NCBI RefSeq assembly: GCF_035975855.1
Contig: NZ_CP109055.1
Location: 6,634,001-6,698,000 of the forward strand
Origin: Streptomyces sp. NBC_01304
GTDB lineage: Bacteria; Actinomycetota; Actinomycetes; Streptomycetales; Streptomycetaceae
DNA: 64,000 nt
Direction: 5' to 3'
How positions within the stretch are numbered: the stretch's first letter is position 1; every line of letters starts with the position of its first letter. The notes under the pieces were generated by a model. That model worked only from the letters and a program-made list of their open reading frames with translations, had not been told where the DNA came from and made no database searches. Positions 44,033 through 52,878 of this stretch are shown in pieces. The position numbers and the translations under genes were made by a program.

Positions 44033-44954
44033 CCGCGGCGCCCTGCCCTGCTCGCCCGCCCCGTTCGGCCGCGAGCAGGGCGGGGAAGGCCTCGGCCAGA
44101 CGCGCCCGCCAGTCGCCGATCGGTGCCAGGCCGGCCGCCCGCCAGCGCTCGTGGCCGAGCACGCTGTACGCGGGCCGGGGCGCGGGCCGCACGAAGGCGG
44201 CGCTCGTGGTGGGCCGCACCCGGCCGGGATCGGCGCCGAGCAGCCGGAACGTCTCCTGGGCCAGCTCGAACCAGGTCGCCTCGCCGCCGCTGGTGCCGTG
44301 GTAGACCCCGCCGGGCGCGGTGCCCGCGAGCGCGCCCCGGCCGAGCGCGAGCAGCCGGTCCGCGAGGTCGGCGGTCCAGGTCGGCTGACCGCGCTGGTCG
44401 TCGACGACGTCCAGGGTCTCCTTGACGCCCTCCAGACGGATCATGGTGCGTACGAAGTTGGCGCCGCCCGCGCCGTACAGCCAGGCCGTGCGCACCACAT
44501 GGCCGCGCTCGGGCAGCCGGTCGAGCACCGCGCGCTCCCCGGCGAGCTTGGTGCGGCCGTAGGCGGTGCGCGGCGCGGGGATCCCGCTCTCCGCGTAGGG
44601 GGCGTGCGCGTCGCCCGCGAAGACGTAGTCCGTCGACACGTGCAGCAGGACGCAGCCCTGCGCGCCGCAGGCGGTGGCCAGTACGTCGGTCGCCGCGCCA
44701 TTGATCCGCAGCGCCTCGGCCTCGCGCTCCTCGGCGTCGTCGACGGCGGTCCACGCCGCGCAGTTGACGACCACCGAGGGACGTACGTCCATGAGCGCAC
44801 GGGAGACCGCGGCCGGGTCGGTGAGGTCCAACTCAGCCCGATTTAGGGCGACATGGGCAGGACCCGTCCGCTCCAGGAGCGCCGTGACGTCCTGGCCGAG
44901 CATGCCGCCCGCGCCCGTGACGAGCCAGCGGCCGCTCGCCGCCGGGGTGTTCAC
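44013..44954 (-). CDS. rmlD: dTDP-4-dehydrorhamnose reductase
   Basis: A 313-residue NAD(P)H-dependent reductase with GAGGMLGQDV, STDYVFAGD and the catalytic YGRTK. It performs the last step to dTDP-L-rhamnose. GTG 44954 is chosen because it overlaps the rmlB stop (GTGA); the longer frame adds ten residues unlike the family start. The SDR extended fold and length are normal. It is the last gene of the rmlABD operon. Confidence 0.93.
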   Translation of the reverse strand: MNTPAASGRWLVTGAGGMLGQDVTALLERTGPAHVALNRAELDLTDPAAVSRALMDVRPSVVVNCAAWTAVDDAEEREAEALRINGAATDVLATACGAQGCVLLHVSTDYVFAGDAHAPYAESGIPAPRTAYGRTKLAGERAVLDRLPERGHVVRTAWLYGAGGANFVRTMIRLEGVKETLDVVDDQRGQPTWTADLADRLLALGRGALAGTAPGGVYHGTSGGEATWFELAQETFRLLGADPGRVRPTTSAAFVRPAPRPAYSVLGHERWRAAGLAPIGDWRARLAEAFPALLAAERGGRAGQGAAVSAARE

Positions 44955-45979
44955 AGCCCGGACCGTTCGAGCAGGGGCTCCCACCAGGAGCGGTTCTCGC
45001 GGTACCAGCGGACCGTCTCGGCGAGCCCGGTCGGGAAGTCCTTGCGCGGTACGTAGCCCAGCTCGGTGCGGATCTTGGTGCAGTCCACCGAGTAGCGCCG
45101 GTCGTGGCCCTTGCGGTCCTCGACGTGGTCGACCCGGTCCCAGTCGGCGCCGCAGTGCTCCAGGAGCAGCTCGGTGAGGCGCCGGTTGGTGAGCTCGGTG
45201 CCGCCGCCGATGTTGTAGACCTCGCCCGCCCGGCCGCGGCTGCGGACCAGCTCGATGCCCTGGACGTGGTCGTCGATGTGCAGCCAGTCCCGGACGTTCA
45301 GACCGTCGCCGTACAGCGGCACCCGGCCGCCGTCCAGGAGCCGGGTGATGAACAGCGGGATCATCTTCTCCGGGAAGTGGTGGTGCCCGTAGTTGTTGGA
45401 ACAGCGGGTCACCCGGACATCGAGACCGTGGGTGCGGTGGTACGAGAGCGCGAGCAGGTCGCTGGACGCCTTGGCCGCCGCGTACGGGGAGTTGGGGGCG
45501 AGCGGGTCGGTCTCCGGCCAGGAGCCCTCCTCGATCGAGCCGTACACCTCGTCCGTCGAGATGTGCACGAAGGCGCCGAGCCGGTGGCGCAGCGCGGCAT
45601 CAAGCAGCACCTGCGTACCGAGCACGTTGGTACGGACGAACGTGTCGGCGCCCTGGATGGAGCGGTCCACGTGCGACTCGGCCGCGAAGTGCACGATCTG
45701 GTCGTGCTCGGAGACCAGCTTGCCCACCAGCTCGGCGTCGCAGATGTCGCCCTGCACGAAGTGGAAGCGCGGGTGGTCGCGCACCGGGTCGAGGTTGGCC
45801 GGGTTGCCCGCATAGGTGAGCTTGTCGAGCACGGTGACATCGGCGCCGACGGCGCTCTCGGGGCCGCCCGGGCCGAGCAGCGTACGGACATAGTGCGAGC
45901 CGATGAACCCGGCACCGCCGGTCACCAGGATGCGGGGGGCGTGGTCCTTGCCTTGGGTCATGCGGAGGCCTTGCGTCAT
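44951..45979 (-). CDS. rmlB: dTDP-glucose 4,6-dehydratase
   Basis: A 342-residue SDR enzyme with GGAGFIGSHYV, HFAAESHVDRSI, STDEVYGS, the catalytic YAAAKA and RCSNNYGHHHFPEKMIP. It makes dTDP-4-keto-6-deoxyglucose. The ATG overlaps the rmlA stop (ATGA). A second in-frame ATG six codons later (45961) comes from a short duplication, giving MTQGLRMTQG; either could be used. Confidence 0.95.
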   Translation of the reverse strand: MTQGLRMTQGKDHAPRILVTGGAGFIGSHYVRTLLGPGGPESAVGADVTVLDKLTYAGNPANLDPVRDHPRFHFVQGDICDAELVGKLVSEHDQIVHFAAESHVDRSIQGADTFVRTNVLGTQVLLDAALRHRLGAFVHISTDEVYGSIEEGSWPETDPLAPNSPYAAAKASSDLLALSYHRTHGLDVRVTRCSNNYGHHHFPEKMIPLFITRLLDGGRVPLYGDGLNVRDWLHIDDHVQGIELVRSRGRAGEVYNIGGGTELTNRRLTELLLEHCGADWDRVDHVEDRKGHDRRYSVDCTKIRTELGYVPRKDFPTGLAETVRWYRENRSWWEPLLERSGL

Positions 45980-47043
45980 GCGGAGATCTGCACCTTGCTG
46001 TGATCGCCGAGCACCAGACGGTGTGCGGCAGGGGTGTTGGGGGCGGGGGTGATCTCGACGTCCCGGCCGATCAGCGAGGACTCGACGCGGCCCACGCCGT
46101 CCAGCGAGGACCCGCACAGCACGATGGAGTACTCGATCTCGCTGTCCGTGATCCGGCAGTTCTCGGCGATCGACGTGGACGGGCCGATGTAGGAGTTCTC
46201 CACCGTGGTACGGGGGCCGATGATCGCGGGACCGACGATCCGGGAGCCGCGCACGGTTGCCCCCTCGCCGATGTGCACCCGGCCAATGATCTCGGTGTCG
46301 TCGGCGACGGAACCCTCACAGACGGGTTCGAGGAGTTCGAGCACGGACCGGTTCACCTCCAGCATGTCGACCACATTGCCGGTGTCCTTCCAGTAGCCGG
46401 AGATGGTGGTCGAACTCACCTCGCGCCGCTCGTCGATGAGCCACTGCAGCGCGTGCGTGATCTCCAACTCGCCGCGTGCGGACGGCTTGATGGACCGTAC
46501 GGCCTCGTGGATCGACGGCGTGAAGAGATAGACGCCGACCAGCGCCAGATCGCTGCGCGGCTGCTCCGGCTTCTCCTCCAGGCGCACCACGCGCCCCTCG
46601 CCGTCGAGTTCGGCCACACCGAAGGAGCGCGGGTCGGGCACCTTGGTCAGCATGATCTGGGCCTCGGGCCGGCTGGTGCGGAACTCCCGTACCAGATCGG
46701 TGATTCCACCGACGATGAAGTTGTCCCCCAGGTACATCACGAAGTCGTCGTCCCCGAGGAAGTCCCGGGAGATCAGCACCGCGTGCGCGAGACCGAGCGG
46801 CTGGTCCTGGTGGATGTACGTGACGTCGATCCCGAAGCGGGAGCCGTCGCCGACCGCGGCTTTGATCTCCTCGACGGTGTCACCGACGATGATGCCCACC
46901 TCGGTGATGCCGGCCGCCGCGATCGACTCCAAGCCGTAGAAGAGCACGGGCTTGTTGGCCACCGGGACGAGTTGCTTGGCGGACGTATGAGTGATCGGCC
47001 GCAGCCGGGTGCCGGCGCCGCCGGAAAGTACGAGTGCCTTCAC
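45976..47043 (-). CDS. rmlA: Glucose-1-phosphate thymidylyltransferase, long form
   Basis: A 355-residue enzyme with KALVLSGGAGTRLRPITHTS, the nucleotidyltransferase domain to about 240 and a C-terminal left-handed beta-helix (GATVRGSRIVGPAIIG). The long form is typical of actinomycetes (StrD-like) rather than the 290-residue enterobacterial RmlA. It makes dTDP-glucose for RmlB. GTG start with AAGGA 8 bases upstream. First gene of rmlA-rmlB-rmlD, all joined by 4-bp overlaps. Confidence 0.93.
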   Translation of the reverse strand: MKALVLSGGAGTRLRPITHTSAKQLVPVANKPVLFYGLESIAAAGITEVGIIVGDTVEEIKAAVGDGSRFGIDVTYIHQDQPLGLAHAVLISRDFLGDDDFVMYLGDNFIVGGITDLVREFRTSRPEAQIMLTKVPDPRSFGVAELDGEGRVVRLEEKPEQPRSDLALVGVYLFTPSIHEAVRSIKPSARGELEITHALQWLIDERREVSSTTISGYWKDTGNVVDMLEVNRSVLELLEPVCEGSVADDTEIIGRVHIGEGATVRGSRIVGPAIIGPRTTVENSYIGPSTSIAENCRITDSEIEYSIVLCGSSLDGVGRVESSLIGRDVEITPAPNTPAAHRLVLGDHSKVQISA

Positions 47044-47302
47044 TGTGTCTGTCCTTCGCGCTGATGGCGGGTGAACGAAGAGATGAACGGGGCCCGTGCA
47101 TGCAGGGATGTCTGCAGGGGGACAGGTAGTGAACGAGAGATAACCATCCGGATTACGGGGGCCTGTGGGCCTTCCGGGTGAATCAGCGAACCGCCGTGTC
47201 CACTGTGCGGCTCCAGATCCCCTGGCAGTTGAACTCCGGGGCCGTTCCTATGTGTTCATCGGTTCGGCAGGGGATTCGCCTGCGTTGATACGTTCCACGG
47301 CC

Positions 47303-48547
47303 ATGAGCTTGAGTAGCGAACAGCGAGAGGATTCCGACCGGGTCCGCAGAGCGCGTTGGGCTGTCGTCTCTTTGGCGGCGGCCGGACTGCTGCTGCGGAT
47401 CTGGTTTGTCGTCACGACGCCCGGGACGGCGGACGTCCGCTTCTTCCACGGATTCGCCCAAGCCATCGAGAAGTTCGGGCCCGTACGCGTCTATGCACAG
47501 GACCTCCCCGGACTTCCCGTCTACAACCACCCGCCGCTTGCCGGGTGGATGCTCGCGGCGATGACGGAACTCGAGGGAATGGGACTCCCGTTCGGGGTGC
47601 TCATTCGACTGCCGTCTTCCTTGGCGGACGCCGTCGCCTGTTTGCTCGTCTTCGAAATCATGCGGCGGCGCGTCCGGTTGCGCAGCGCCGTGCTGTGCGC
47701 GCTGGCCGTGGCGCTCAGTCCGGTCCTGGTGGGGGTCTCCGCCTATCACGGCAACACCGATCCGATCGCTGTCACGCTGGCGCTCGCCGCTGCCCATCTG
47801 CTTGCGGATCGCAAACTCCCGCTCGCGGCAGGCCTGGTGGCCGCCCTGGCCATCAGCGTCAAGCTGGTGCCCATCGTGGCGATCCCGGTGCTGTTCGTGG
47901 TGGCGCTGCGGGGCGGGCGCGCGGTGCTGCTGCGCTTCGGTGCGGGCTTCGGCGGCCTGATGGCGCTGCTGTGGGGGCCGGCCCTGCTCACGGTGCCCGC
48001 GGCCCTCAAGGCGAACGTCCTCGCCTATGAGGGCGGCCGCTGGCGGCTGTGGGGGCTGATGAAGTTCGGCGACTGGCTCGGGGTGCCCGAGCCGGTGATG
48101 GGCTTCGCACGCGGCGACGGTCACTTCCTGTTCGTCCTGGCCTGCGTGGCCGCGGGGGTCTGGCTCGCCTGGCGCAGGCCCGACGAGGCACCGGCGGTGG
48201 TCGGGCTGACCATGGCACTGCTGCTCCTGCTCTCCACGGCGTCCGGCGTGCAGTACCTGGCCTGGGCCGCCACCGCGGTGTGCGCGGTCGGCCTGTGGCA
48301 GGGCCTCGCCTGCAACGCCGTCCTGGGAGCCGTCGCCTACCTGGCGTACGCGGGGCGGTCCGCCGTGGTCTGGAGCGAGCCCCTGCAAGTGCTCGCCGCC
48401 GTCGGCTGGGTGGTGCTCGCCGTCGCCATCGCGGATGGCATGCGCAAACTCCTGACCGTTCCCGGGGAGCCGGCCCCGGTGCCGCTCGTCACCCCGCGCT
48501 CCGCATCCGCCGACCGGCCCGAACCCGCCGAGTCTGCTGCCAACTGA
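47303..48547 (+). CDS. GT87-like polytopic glycosyltransferase
   Basis: A 414-residue membrane protein with about ten helices. The first loop has ADVRFFHGFAQAIEKFGP with the Asp expected of GT-C enzymes, and VYNHPPLAGWML. SAYHGNTDPIAV and SVKLVPIVAIP follow, a pattern shared with GT87/GT39-like actinomycete enzymes. It starts a three-gene set with a GT2-methyltransferase fusion gene (31-bp gap) and a small flippase gene. It is the probable transferase for that lipid-linked sugar. The 259-bp gap to rmlA upstream has A+T-richer stretches but no clear motif. Confidence 0.72.
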   Translation: MSLSSEQREDSDRVRRARWAVVSLAAAGLLLRIWFVVTTPGTADVRFFHGFAQAIEKFGPVRVYAQDLPGLPVYNHPPLAGWMLAAMTELEGMGLPFGVLIRLPSSLADAVACLLVFEIMRRRVRLRSAVLCALAVALSPVLVGVSAYHGNTDPIAVTLALAAAHLLADRKLPLAAGLVAALAISVKLVPIVAIPVLFVVALRGGRAVLLRFGAGFGGLMALLWGPALLTVPAALKANVLAYEGGRWRLWGLMKFGDWLGVPEPVMGFARGDGHFLFVLACVAAGVWLAWRRPDEAPAVVGLTMALLLLLSTASGVQYLAWAATAVCAVGLWQGLACNAVLGAVAYLAYAGRSAVVWSEPLQVLAAVGWVVLAVAIADGMRKLLTVPGEPAPVPLVTPRSASADRPEPAESAAN

Positions 48548-48578
48548 CCACCCCCCGAGGGAAAGTGGAGAACCACCC

Positions 48579-50108
48579 GTGAACGAAAGCCCGGCTCCCA
48601 GGATCGGCATCCTGGTCGTGGCGTACAACGCCGAGTCGACTCTGGAGAAGACGCTCGACCGTATCCCGGAGGATTTCCGCTCCCGGATCGCCGAAATTCT
48701 CATCCTCGACGACGCCAGCCACGACGAGACCTTCACCGCCGGCTGCCGATGGTCGCAGTTGGAGGACCGGCCCAAGACCGTGGTCATGCGGCACACCAAG
48801 AATCTGGGATACGGCGGCAACCAGAAGGCCGGATACGCGCTCGCCATGGAACGCGGCCTGGACATCGTGGTGTTGCTCCACGGCGACGGCCAGTACGCGC
48901 CGGAACTCCTGCCGGACATGGTGGCGCCCATCGAACGCGGCGAATGCGAGGCCGTGTTCGGCTCCCGCATGATGAAGAACGGCGGCGCCCGCAAGGGCGG
49001 AATGCCGATGTACAAGTGGCTCGGCAACCGCATCCTCACGCGGCTCGAGAACAAGCTGCTCGGCTCCAAGCTCACCGAATTCCACTCGGGTTACCGCGCT
49101 TACAGCGTGGACGCCCTGCGGAAGCTCCCCATCGACCGCAACACCGACGAGTTCGACTTCGACACCCAGATCATCGTCCAGGTCATCGATGCCGGAATGC
49201 GGATCAAGGAGATCCCCATTCCGACGTATTACGGCGACGAGATCTGCTACGTCAACGGAATGCGGTACGCCAAGGACGTCATCAAGGACGTCTTCGAATA
49301 CCGGCTCGCGCTCAAGGGGTTCGGCACCTGCCCCTGGATCCCCAAGCCCGCGGAGTACGCGTTCAAGGAGGGCGACGGCTCCTCGCACGCCGTCATCCTG
49401 GAGCAGATGCGCAAGCTGCCCCCCGGCCGGGTCCTCGACCTCGGCTGCTCCGGCGGCCTGTTCGCCGAGCGCCTCGAAGCGCTCGGCCACAAGGTGACCG
49501 GCGTCGACTACATCGAGGTGCCGGGCGTACGGGAGAAGTGTTCCCGCTTCGTCCTGGCCAACCTGGAAGCGGGCCTGCCGGACGAGATCGGCGACGAGTT
49601 CGACTACGTCGTCGCCGGCGACGTGATCGAGCACCTGTCCCGGCCCGAGCAGCTGCTCGCGCAGGTCGCCGAGGTGCTGCGGCCCGACGGTCAAGTGCTG
49701 CTCTCCGTACCGAACTTCAGCCACTGGTACTCGCGGCTGCGGGTGGCGGCCGGCGCCTTCGACTACGACCGGCGCGGCATCCTCGACGAGACCCATCTGC
49801 GCTTCTTCACCCGCGGCAGCCTGCGCCGCACGGTCAAGGCGGCCGGCTACGACCTGATCGCGCTCACCTCGACGGGCGCGCCCTTCTGGTCCGTGCTCGG
49901 CGGCGGGATCGTGGCCCGCACCCTGGGTGCCGCGTCCCGGCTGCTCACCCGCATCAGGCCGACCCTCTTCGGCTACCAGTACGTCGCATCGCTCACCCCG
50001 CATGCGGCCCAGACGATCGTGGCCGGAGAGCACATCGATGTCCAAGAGCTCCTCAACCGTCAGTACAGCCCCGCCGAGCCGGCCGGTACCGCAGCAGTCC
50101 GGGTCTGA
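48579..50108 (+). CDS. GT2 / SAM-dependent methyltransferase fusion
   Basis: A 509-residue fusion. Residues about 8-240 are a GT2 domain of the polyprenol-phosphate glycosyltransferase type (ILVVAYNAESTLEKTL, LDDASHDET, LLHGDGQYAPE, EFHSGYRAYS). Residues about 275-450 are a class I methyltransferase (RVLDLGCSGGLFAERL, VAGDVIEHLSRPE). It could make a lipid-linked sugar and methylate it, or methylate the polymer end. The GTG start has GTGGAG 8 bases upstream. The next gene, 46 bp on, encodes an EamA-like carrier. Confidence 0.82.
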   Translation: MNESPAPRIGILVVAYNAESTLEKTLDRIPEDFRSRIAEILILDDASHDETFTAGCRWSQLEDRPKTVVMRHTKNLGYGGNQKAGYALAMERGLDIVVLLHGDGQYAPELLPDMVAPIERGECEAVFGSRMMKNGGARKGGMPMYKWLGNRILTRLENKLLGSKLTEFHSGYRAYSVDALRKLPIDRNTDEFDFDTQIIVQVIDAGMRIKEIPIPTYYGDEICYVNGMRYAKDVIKDVFEYRLALKGFGTCPWIPKPAEYAFKEGDGSSHAVILEQMRKLPPGRVLDLGCSGGLFAERLEALGHKVTGVDYIEVPGVREKCSRFVLANLEAGLPDEIGDEFDYVVAGDVIEHLSRPEQLLAQVAEVLRPDGQVLLSVPNFSHWYSRLRVAAGAFDYDRRGILDETHLRFFTRGSLRRTVKAAGYDLIALTSTGAPFWSVLGGGIVARTLGAASRLLTRIRPTLFGYQYVASLTPHAAQTIVAGEHIDVQELLNRQYSPAEPAGTAAVRV

Positions 50109-50154
50109 GCCGTCCGCGGCCCCTGAGGTCGAACCACCCGTCAGGAGAAGGACC

Positions 50155-50529
50155 TTGACCCTCCCCGCTCTCGCACTGCTGCTCTTCGCCGTCTTCTCGT
50201 CGGCGGCGGGCCAGCTGCTGCTCAAGCACGGCATGCGGGTGGCCGCGAGCACGGCCGAGCGGCGCGGCGGATCCATCGCCGTGCATGCCATGACCACTCC
50301 GTGGGTGCTGTTCGGCCTGACCGTGTTCGCGGTCTCCGCGGTGGCCTGGATGACGACTCTGGCGCAGGTGCCGCTGTCGATCGCCTATCCGTTCAATGCC
50401 CTCGGGTACCTGCTGATCGTCCTGGTCAGCGCCACCGTGCTGCACGAGCGGACCACCCTGTGGACCTGGTCGGGGTCCGTGATGGTGGTGCTCGGGCTGA
50501 TCACGGTCATGGCCGGCCAGCAGGCCTGA
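50155..50529 (+). CDS. Small EamA/SMR-like four-helix carrier
   Basis: A 124-residue protein with four hydrophobic helices. SSAAGQLLLKHGMR is in helix 1, and VPLSIAYPFNALGYLLIVL in the third is typical of EamA/SMR-like proteins such as ArnE/ArnF. Those flip undecaprenyl-phosphate-aminoarabinose. The TTG start is supported by AGGAG 7 bases upstream; no ATG fits. A homo-oligomer is expected because no partner is present. It probably flips the product of the GT2-methyltransferase for the GT87-like enzyme. Confidence 0.75.
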   Translation: MTLPALALLLFAVFSSAAGQLLLKHGMRVAASTAERRGGSIAVHAMTTPWVLFGLTVFAVSAVAWMTTLAQVPLSIAYPFNALGYLLIVLVSATVLHERTTLWTWSGSVMVVLGLITVMAGQQA

Positions 50530-50549
50530 CGTCCCCGCCGCACCGAAAA

Positions 50550-50586
50550 GCCGTCGGCCGCCTCGGAATCCGAGGCGGCCGACGGC
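50550..50586. terminator. Strong bidirectional hairpin
   Basis: A perfect 17-bp stem (50550-50566 with 50570-50586) and 3-base loop between convergent genes ending at 50529 and 50605. The flanks are GAAAA and ATTCC, without a real T-tract. Confidence 0.8.
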
Positions 50587-50604
50587 ATTCCCGTGCAGCT
50601 CGGC

Positions 50605-52875
50605 TCAGCCCGGCACGTGCTCGCTCTGCGCGGGCCGGGGCGCCGGTCCGGTGTGCTCGGTGTGCCCGGTGTTCTCGCTGTCCCGCCGCGCCGCCGGCAG
50701 CAGCGCGGCATCCGGCTCGCCCAGCATCACCCGGCGTACGACACGTTCGGCGGCGCGCCCGTCCTCGTACTCGCAAAAGCGCTCACGGAACCCGGCCCGG
50801 CGCCGCGCCGACTCCTCGTCCCGCCAGGCACCGGAACTGAAGACCGCTGCCAACTCCTCATCCGTGCGGGTGACATGGCCGGGCGCGTCCTCGGTGATGT
50901 CGAAGTAGGCGCCACGACTGACCCGGTACACGTCCCAGTCGTCGGCGTGCACGACGACCGGCCGGTCCAGGCAGAGGTAGTCGAACATCAGGGCCGAGTA
51001 GTCGGTGACCAGAGCGTCCGAGGCGAGCATCAGATCCTCGACCGAGGCCTCGTCGGTGGCGTCGACGAGCAGGCCCGCGCGGTGCAGATCGCGCAGTTCC
51101 AGGTCGCGCTCGGGTGCGCCCGCCAGCGTCGGGTGCAGCCGCACGACCAGGGTGTGCCCGGGGCCGAGCGCACGTGCCAGACGTTCCGGATCGACGCGCT
51201 GTACGTGGCCGCCCGCGCGGTAGTCGCGGCGGGTCGGCGCGTACAGGACGACCGTGTCGGTGGCAGGGATGCCGAGCCGCTCACGGGTCGTGGCCGCGCG
51301 TCCGGCGTCGCCGCGCACGAGCACGTCGTTGCGGGGGCTGCCCGTGCGCAGGGACGTGAAGTGACAGGGGTAGGCGCGCTGCCAGACCTCCTCCGCATAG
51401 CGGCTCGCGGCCAGGCTGACGTCCCAGCGGTCGCTGCGCCGGAGCATCGCCCGCAGATTGAAGCCGTGCCGGCCGGCGGGCCGGTCGAGCAGGTCGAGGC
51501 CCATGTACTTCAGCGGGGTGCCCTGGTGGGTCTGGATGTGGGTCGTGCCACGGCGCTTGACGAGGTTCCCGGCCCAGTTGAACTGGTTGATCCAATATGT
51601 GGCGCGGGCCATCACCGCGTAGTGGCTCCAGGACCCCGCCAGTACGTAGTCGGTGCCGGGCGGCACCTGATCGACCGCGTCGGCCTGCACCACCCACACC
51701 CCCTTGATGTGCGGGGCGAGTTGACCGGCCCGGGCGTGGATCGCGGCCGGGTCGCCGAAGACCCCGCGATGGTGACCGGCCGCGTACACCGCCAGCCGCG
51801 GGTCGAGTCGGCGCATCAACTGCGCCTTGTACCAGGCCTGTTTGACCATGTGGTGCAGACGCTTGGTCAGCTTCTCCGTGTGCGCCCGCGTCGCCGGGGC
51901 CATGGCCCGCAGCCGCCGATGAGTCGCGTACGCCGCGTACGGAAGGGCGGAGAGCAGCCGGAACTCGGTGCGCCGCGGGCCGCGCGGCGGGGTGAAGCCG
52001 CGCGGCACGTGGCTGCGGTAGAACCTCGCGGTCTCGCGGTGGAACTCCTTGCGGTCCGCCGGCGCCACGCGCTCGTCACAGGCCAGCACGAACAGCATGT
52101 GGTCCAGGGCCCGCTCGAACAGCAGGGGCCGGGCCCACTCGAATTCCGGGCGCCCGTCGAGGAAGGCGAACAGCCCCTCGTACTGCGTGAAGATGTCGAA
52201 GTGCTTGCGCCCGGGAGTGCGGGTGATCGCCCCCTGGCGGCGCTGGCGGTACTCGACGCCGACGCGGTCCAGGCAGCCGATGCGCTCGGCGGTGATCATC
52301 GCCAGATAGCTGACGGGTGCGTCCTCGTACAGGCCGGGCGCGAACCGGAACCCCTGCTTGAGGAAGAAGTCGCGGCGGAACGCCTTGTTCCAGGCGACCA
52401 GGAAGAGATGGATGTACGCGGGATCGTCCTCGATCCGGAAGGTCCCGGTGCCGATCTGCGCCAGCAGTTCCGACGTGGTGCCGCGGTTGGCCCGGCCCCA
52501 CCAGAAGGTGCGGACGTGGTCGAAGACCAGCAGATCGGGGTCGTCGGTGGTGCGCAGCCGGTCGTCGACGGCGCGCAGCAGACCGGGCGTGTAGGAGTCG
52601 TCGCTGTCGAGGAAGAGGACGTAGTCGCCGGTGGCCAGGTCAAGGCCGGCGTTGCGGGCGCGGCCGAGCCCCACGTTCTCGGGCAGATGGACCGCCGTCA
52701 CGCGCGGGTCGCGGGCCGCGTACTCGTCGAGGATGTCGCCGCAGTGGTCAGGTGAGCAGTCGTCGACGGCGATCAGCTCGATGTCGGTGAACGACTGGTC
52801 GAGCACCGAGTCGAGGCAGGCACGCAGGTACCCCTGCACCTTGAAGACGGGCACAACGATGCTGAAGCGGGGCAC
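50605..52875 (-). CDS. GT2-TagF-like protein with catalytic His replaced
   Basis: A 756-residue relative of the 6694-8970 product. The GT2 half is intact (PRFSIVVPVFKVQGYL, AVDDCSPD, FLDSDDSY). In the TagF-like half the essential His of the HG motif is Gln: THQGTPLK, Q451 (codon CAG). Other conserved spots also drift: APTRRDY for APTHRDY, GSPRND for GYPRND, AASRYAEE for SANxHST. The second His (R-x-H, H581) remains. The polymerase site is therefore probably dead while the GT2 may work. GTG start with AAGGAG 7 bases upstream, and 3 bp after the previous gene, so probably co-transcribed with it. Confidence 0.85.
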   Translation of the reverse strand: MPRFSIVVPVFKVQGYLRACLDSVLDQSFTDIELIAVDDCSPDHCGDILDEYAARDPRVTAVHLPENVGLGRARNAGLDLATGDYVLFLDSDDSYTPGLLRAVDDRLRTTDDPDLLVFDHVRTFWWGRANRGTTSELLAQIGTGTFRIEDDPAYIHLFLVAWNKAFRRDFFLKQGFRFAPGLYEDAPVSYLAMITAERIGCLDRVGVEYRQRRQGAITRTPGRKHFDIFTQYEGLFAFLDGRPEFEWARPLLFERALDHMLFVLACDERVAPADRKEFHRETARFYRSHVPRGFTPPRGPRRTEFRLLSALPYAAYATHRRLRAMAPATRAHTEKLTKRLHHMVKQAWYKAQLMRRLDPRLAVYAAGHHRGVFGDPAAIHARAGQLAPHIKGVWVVQADAVDQVPPGTDYVLAGSWSHYAVMARATYWINQFNWAGNLVKRRGTTHIQTHQGTPLKYMGLDLLDRPAGRHGFNLRAMLRRSDRWDVSLAASRYAEEVWQRAYPCHFTSLRTGSPRNDVLVRGDAGRAATTRERLGIPATDTVVLYAPTRRDYRAGGHVQRVDPERLARALGPGHTLVVRLHPTLAGAPERDLELRDLHRAGLLVDATDEASVEDLMLASDALVTDYSALMFDYLCLDRPVVVHADDWDVYRVSRGAYFDITEDAPGHVTRTDEELAAVFSSGAWRDEESARRRAGFRERFCEYEDGRAAERVVRRVMLGEPDAALLPAARRDSENTGHTEHTGPAPRPAQSEHVPG

Positions 52876-52878
52876 GGG

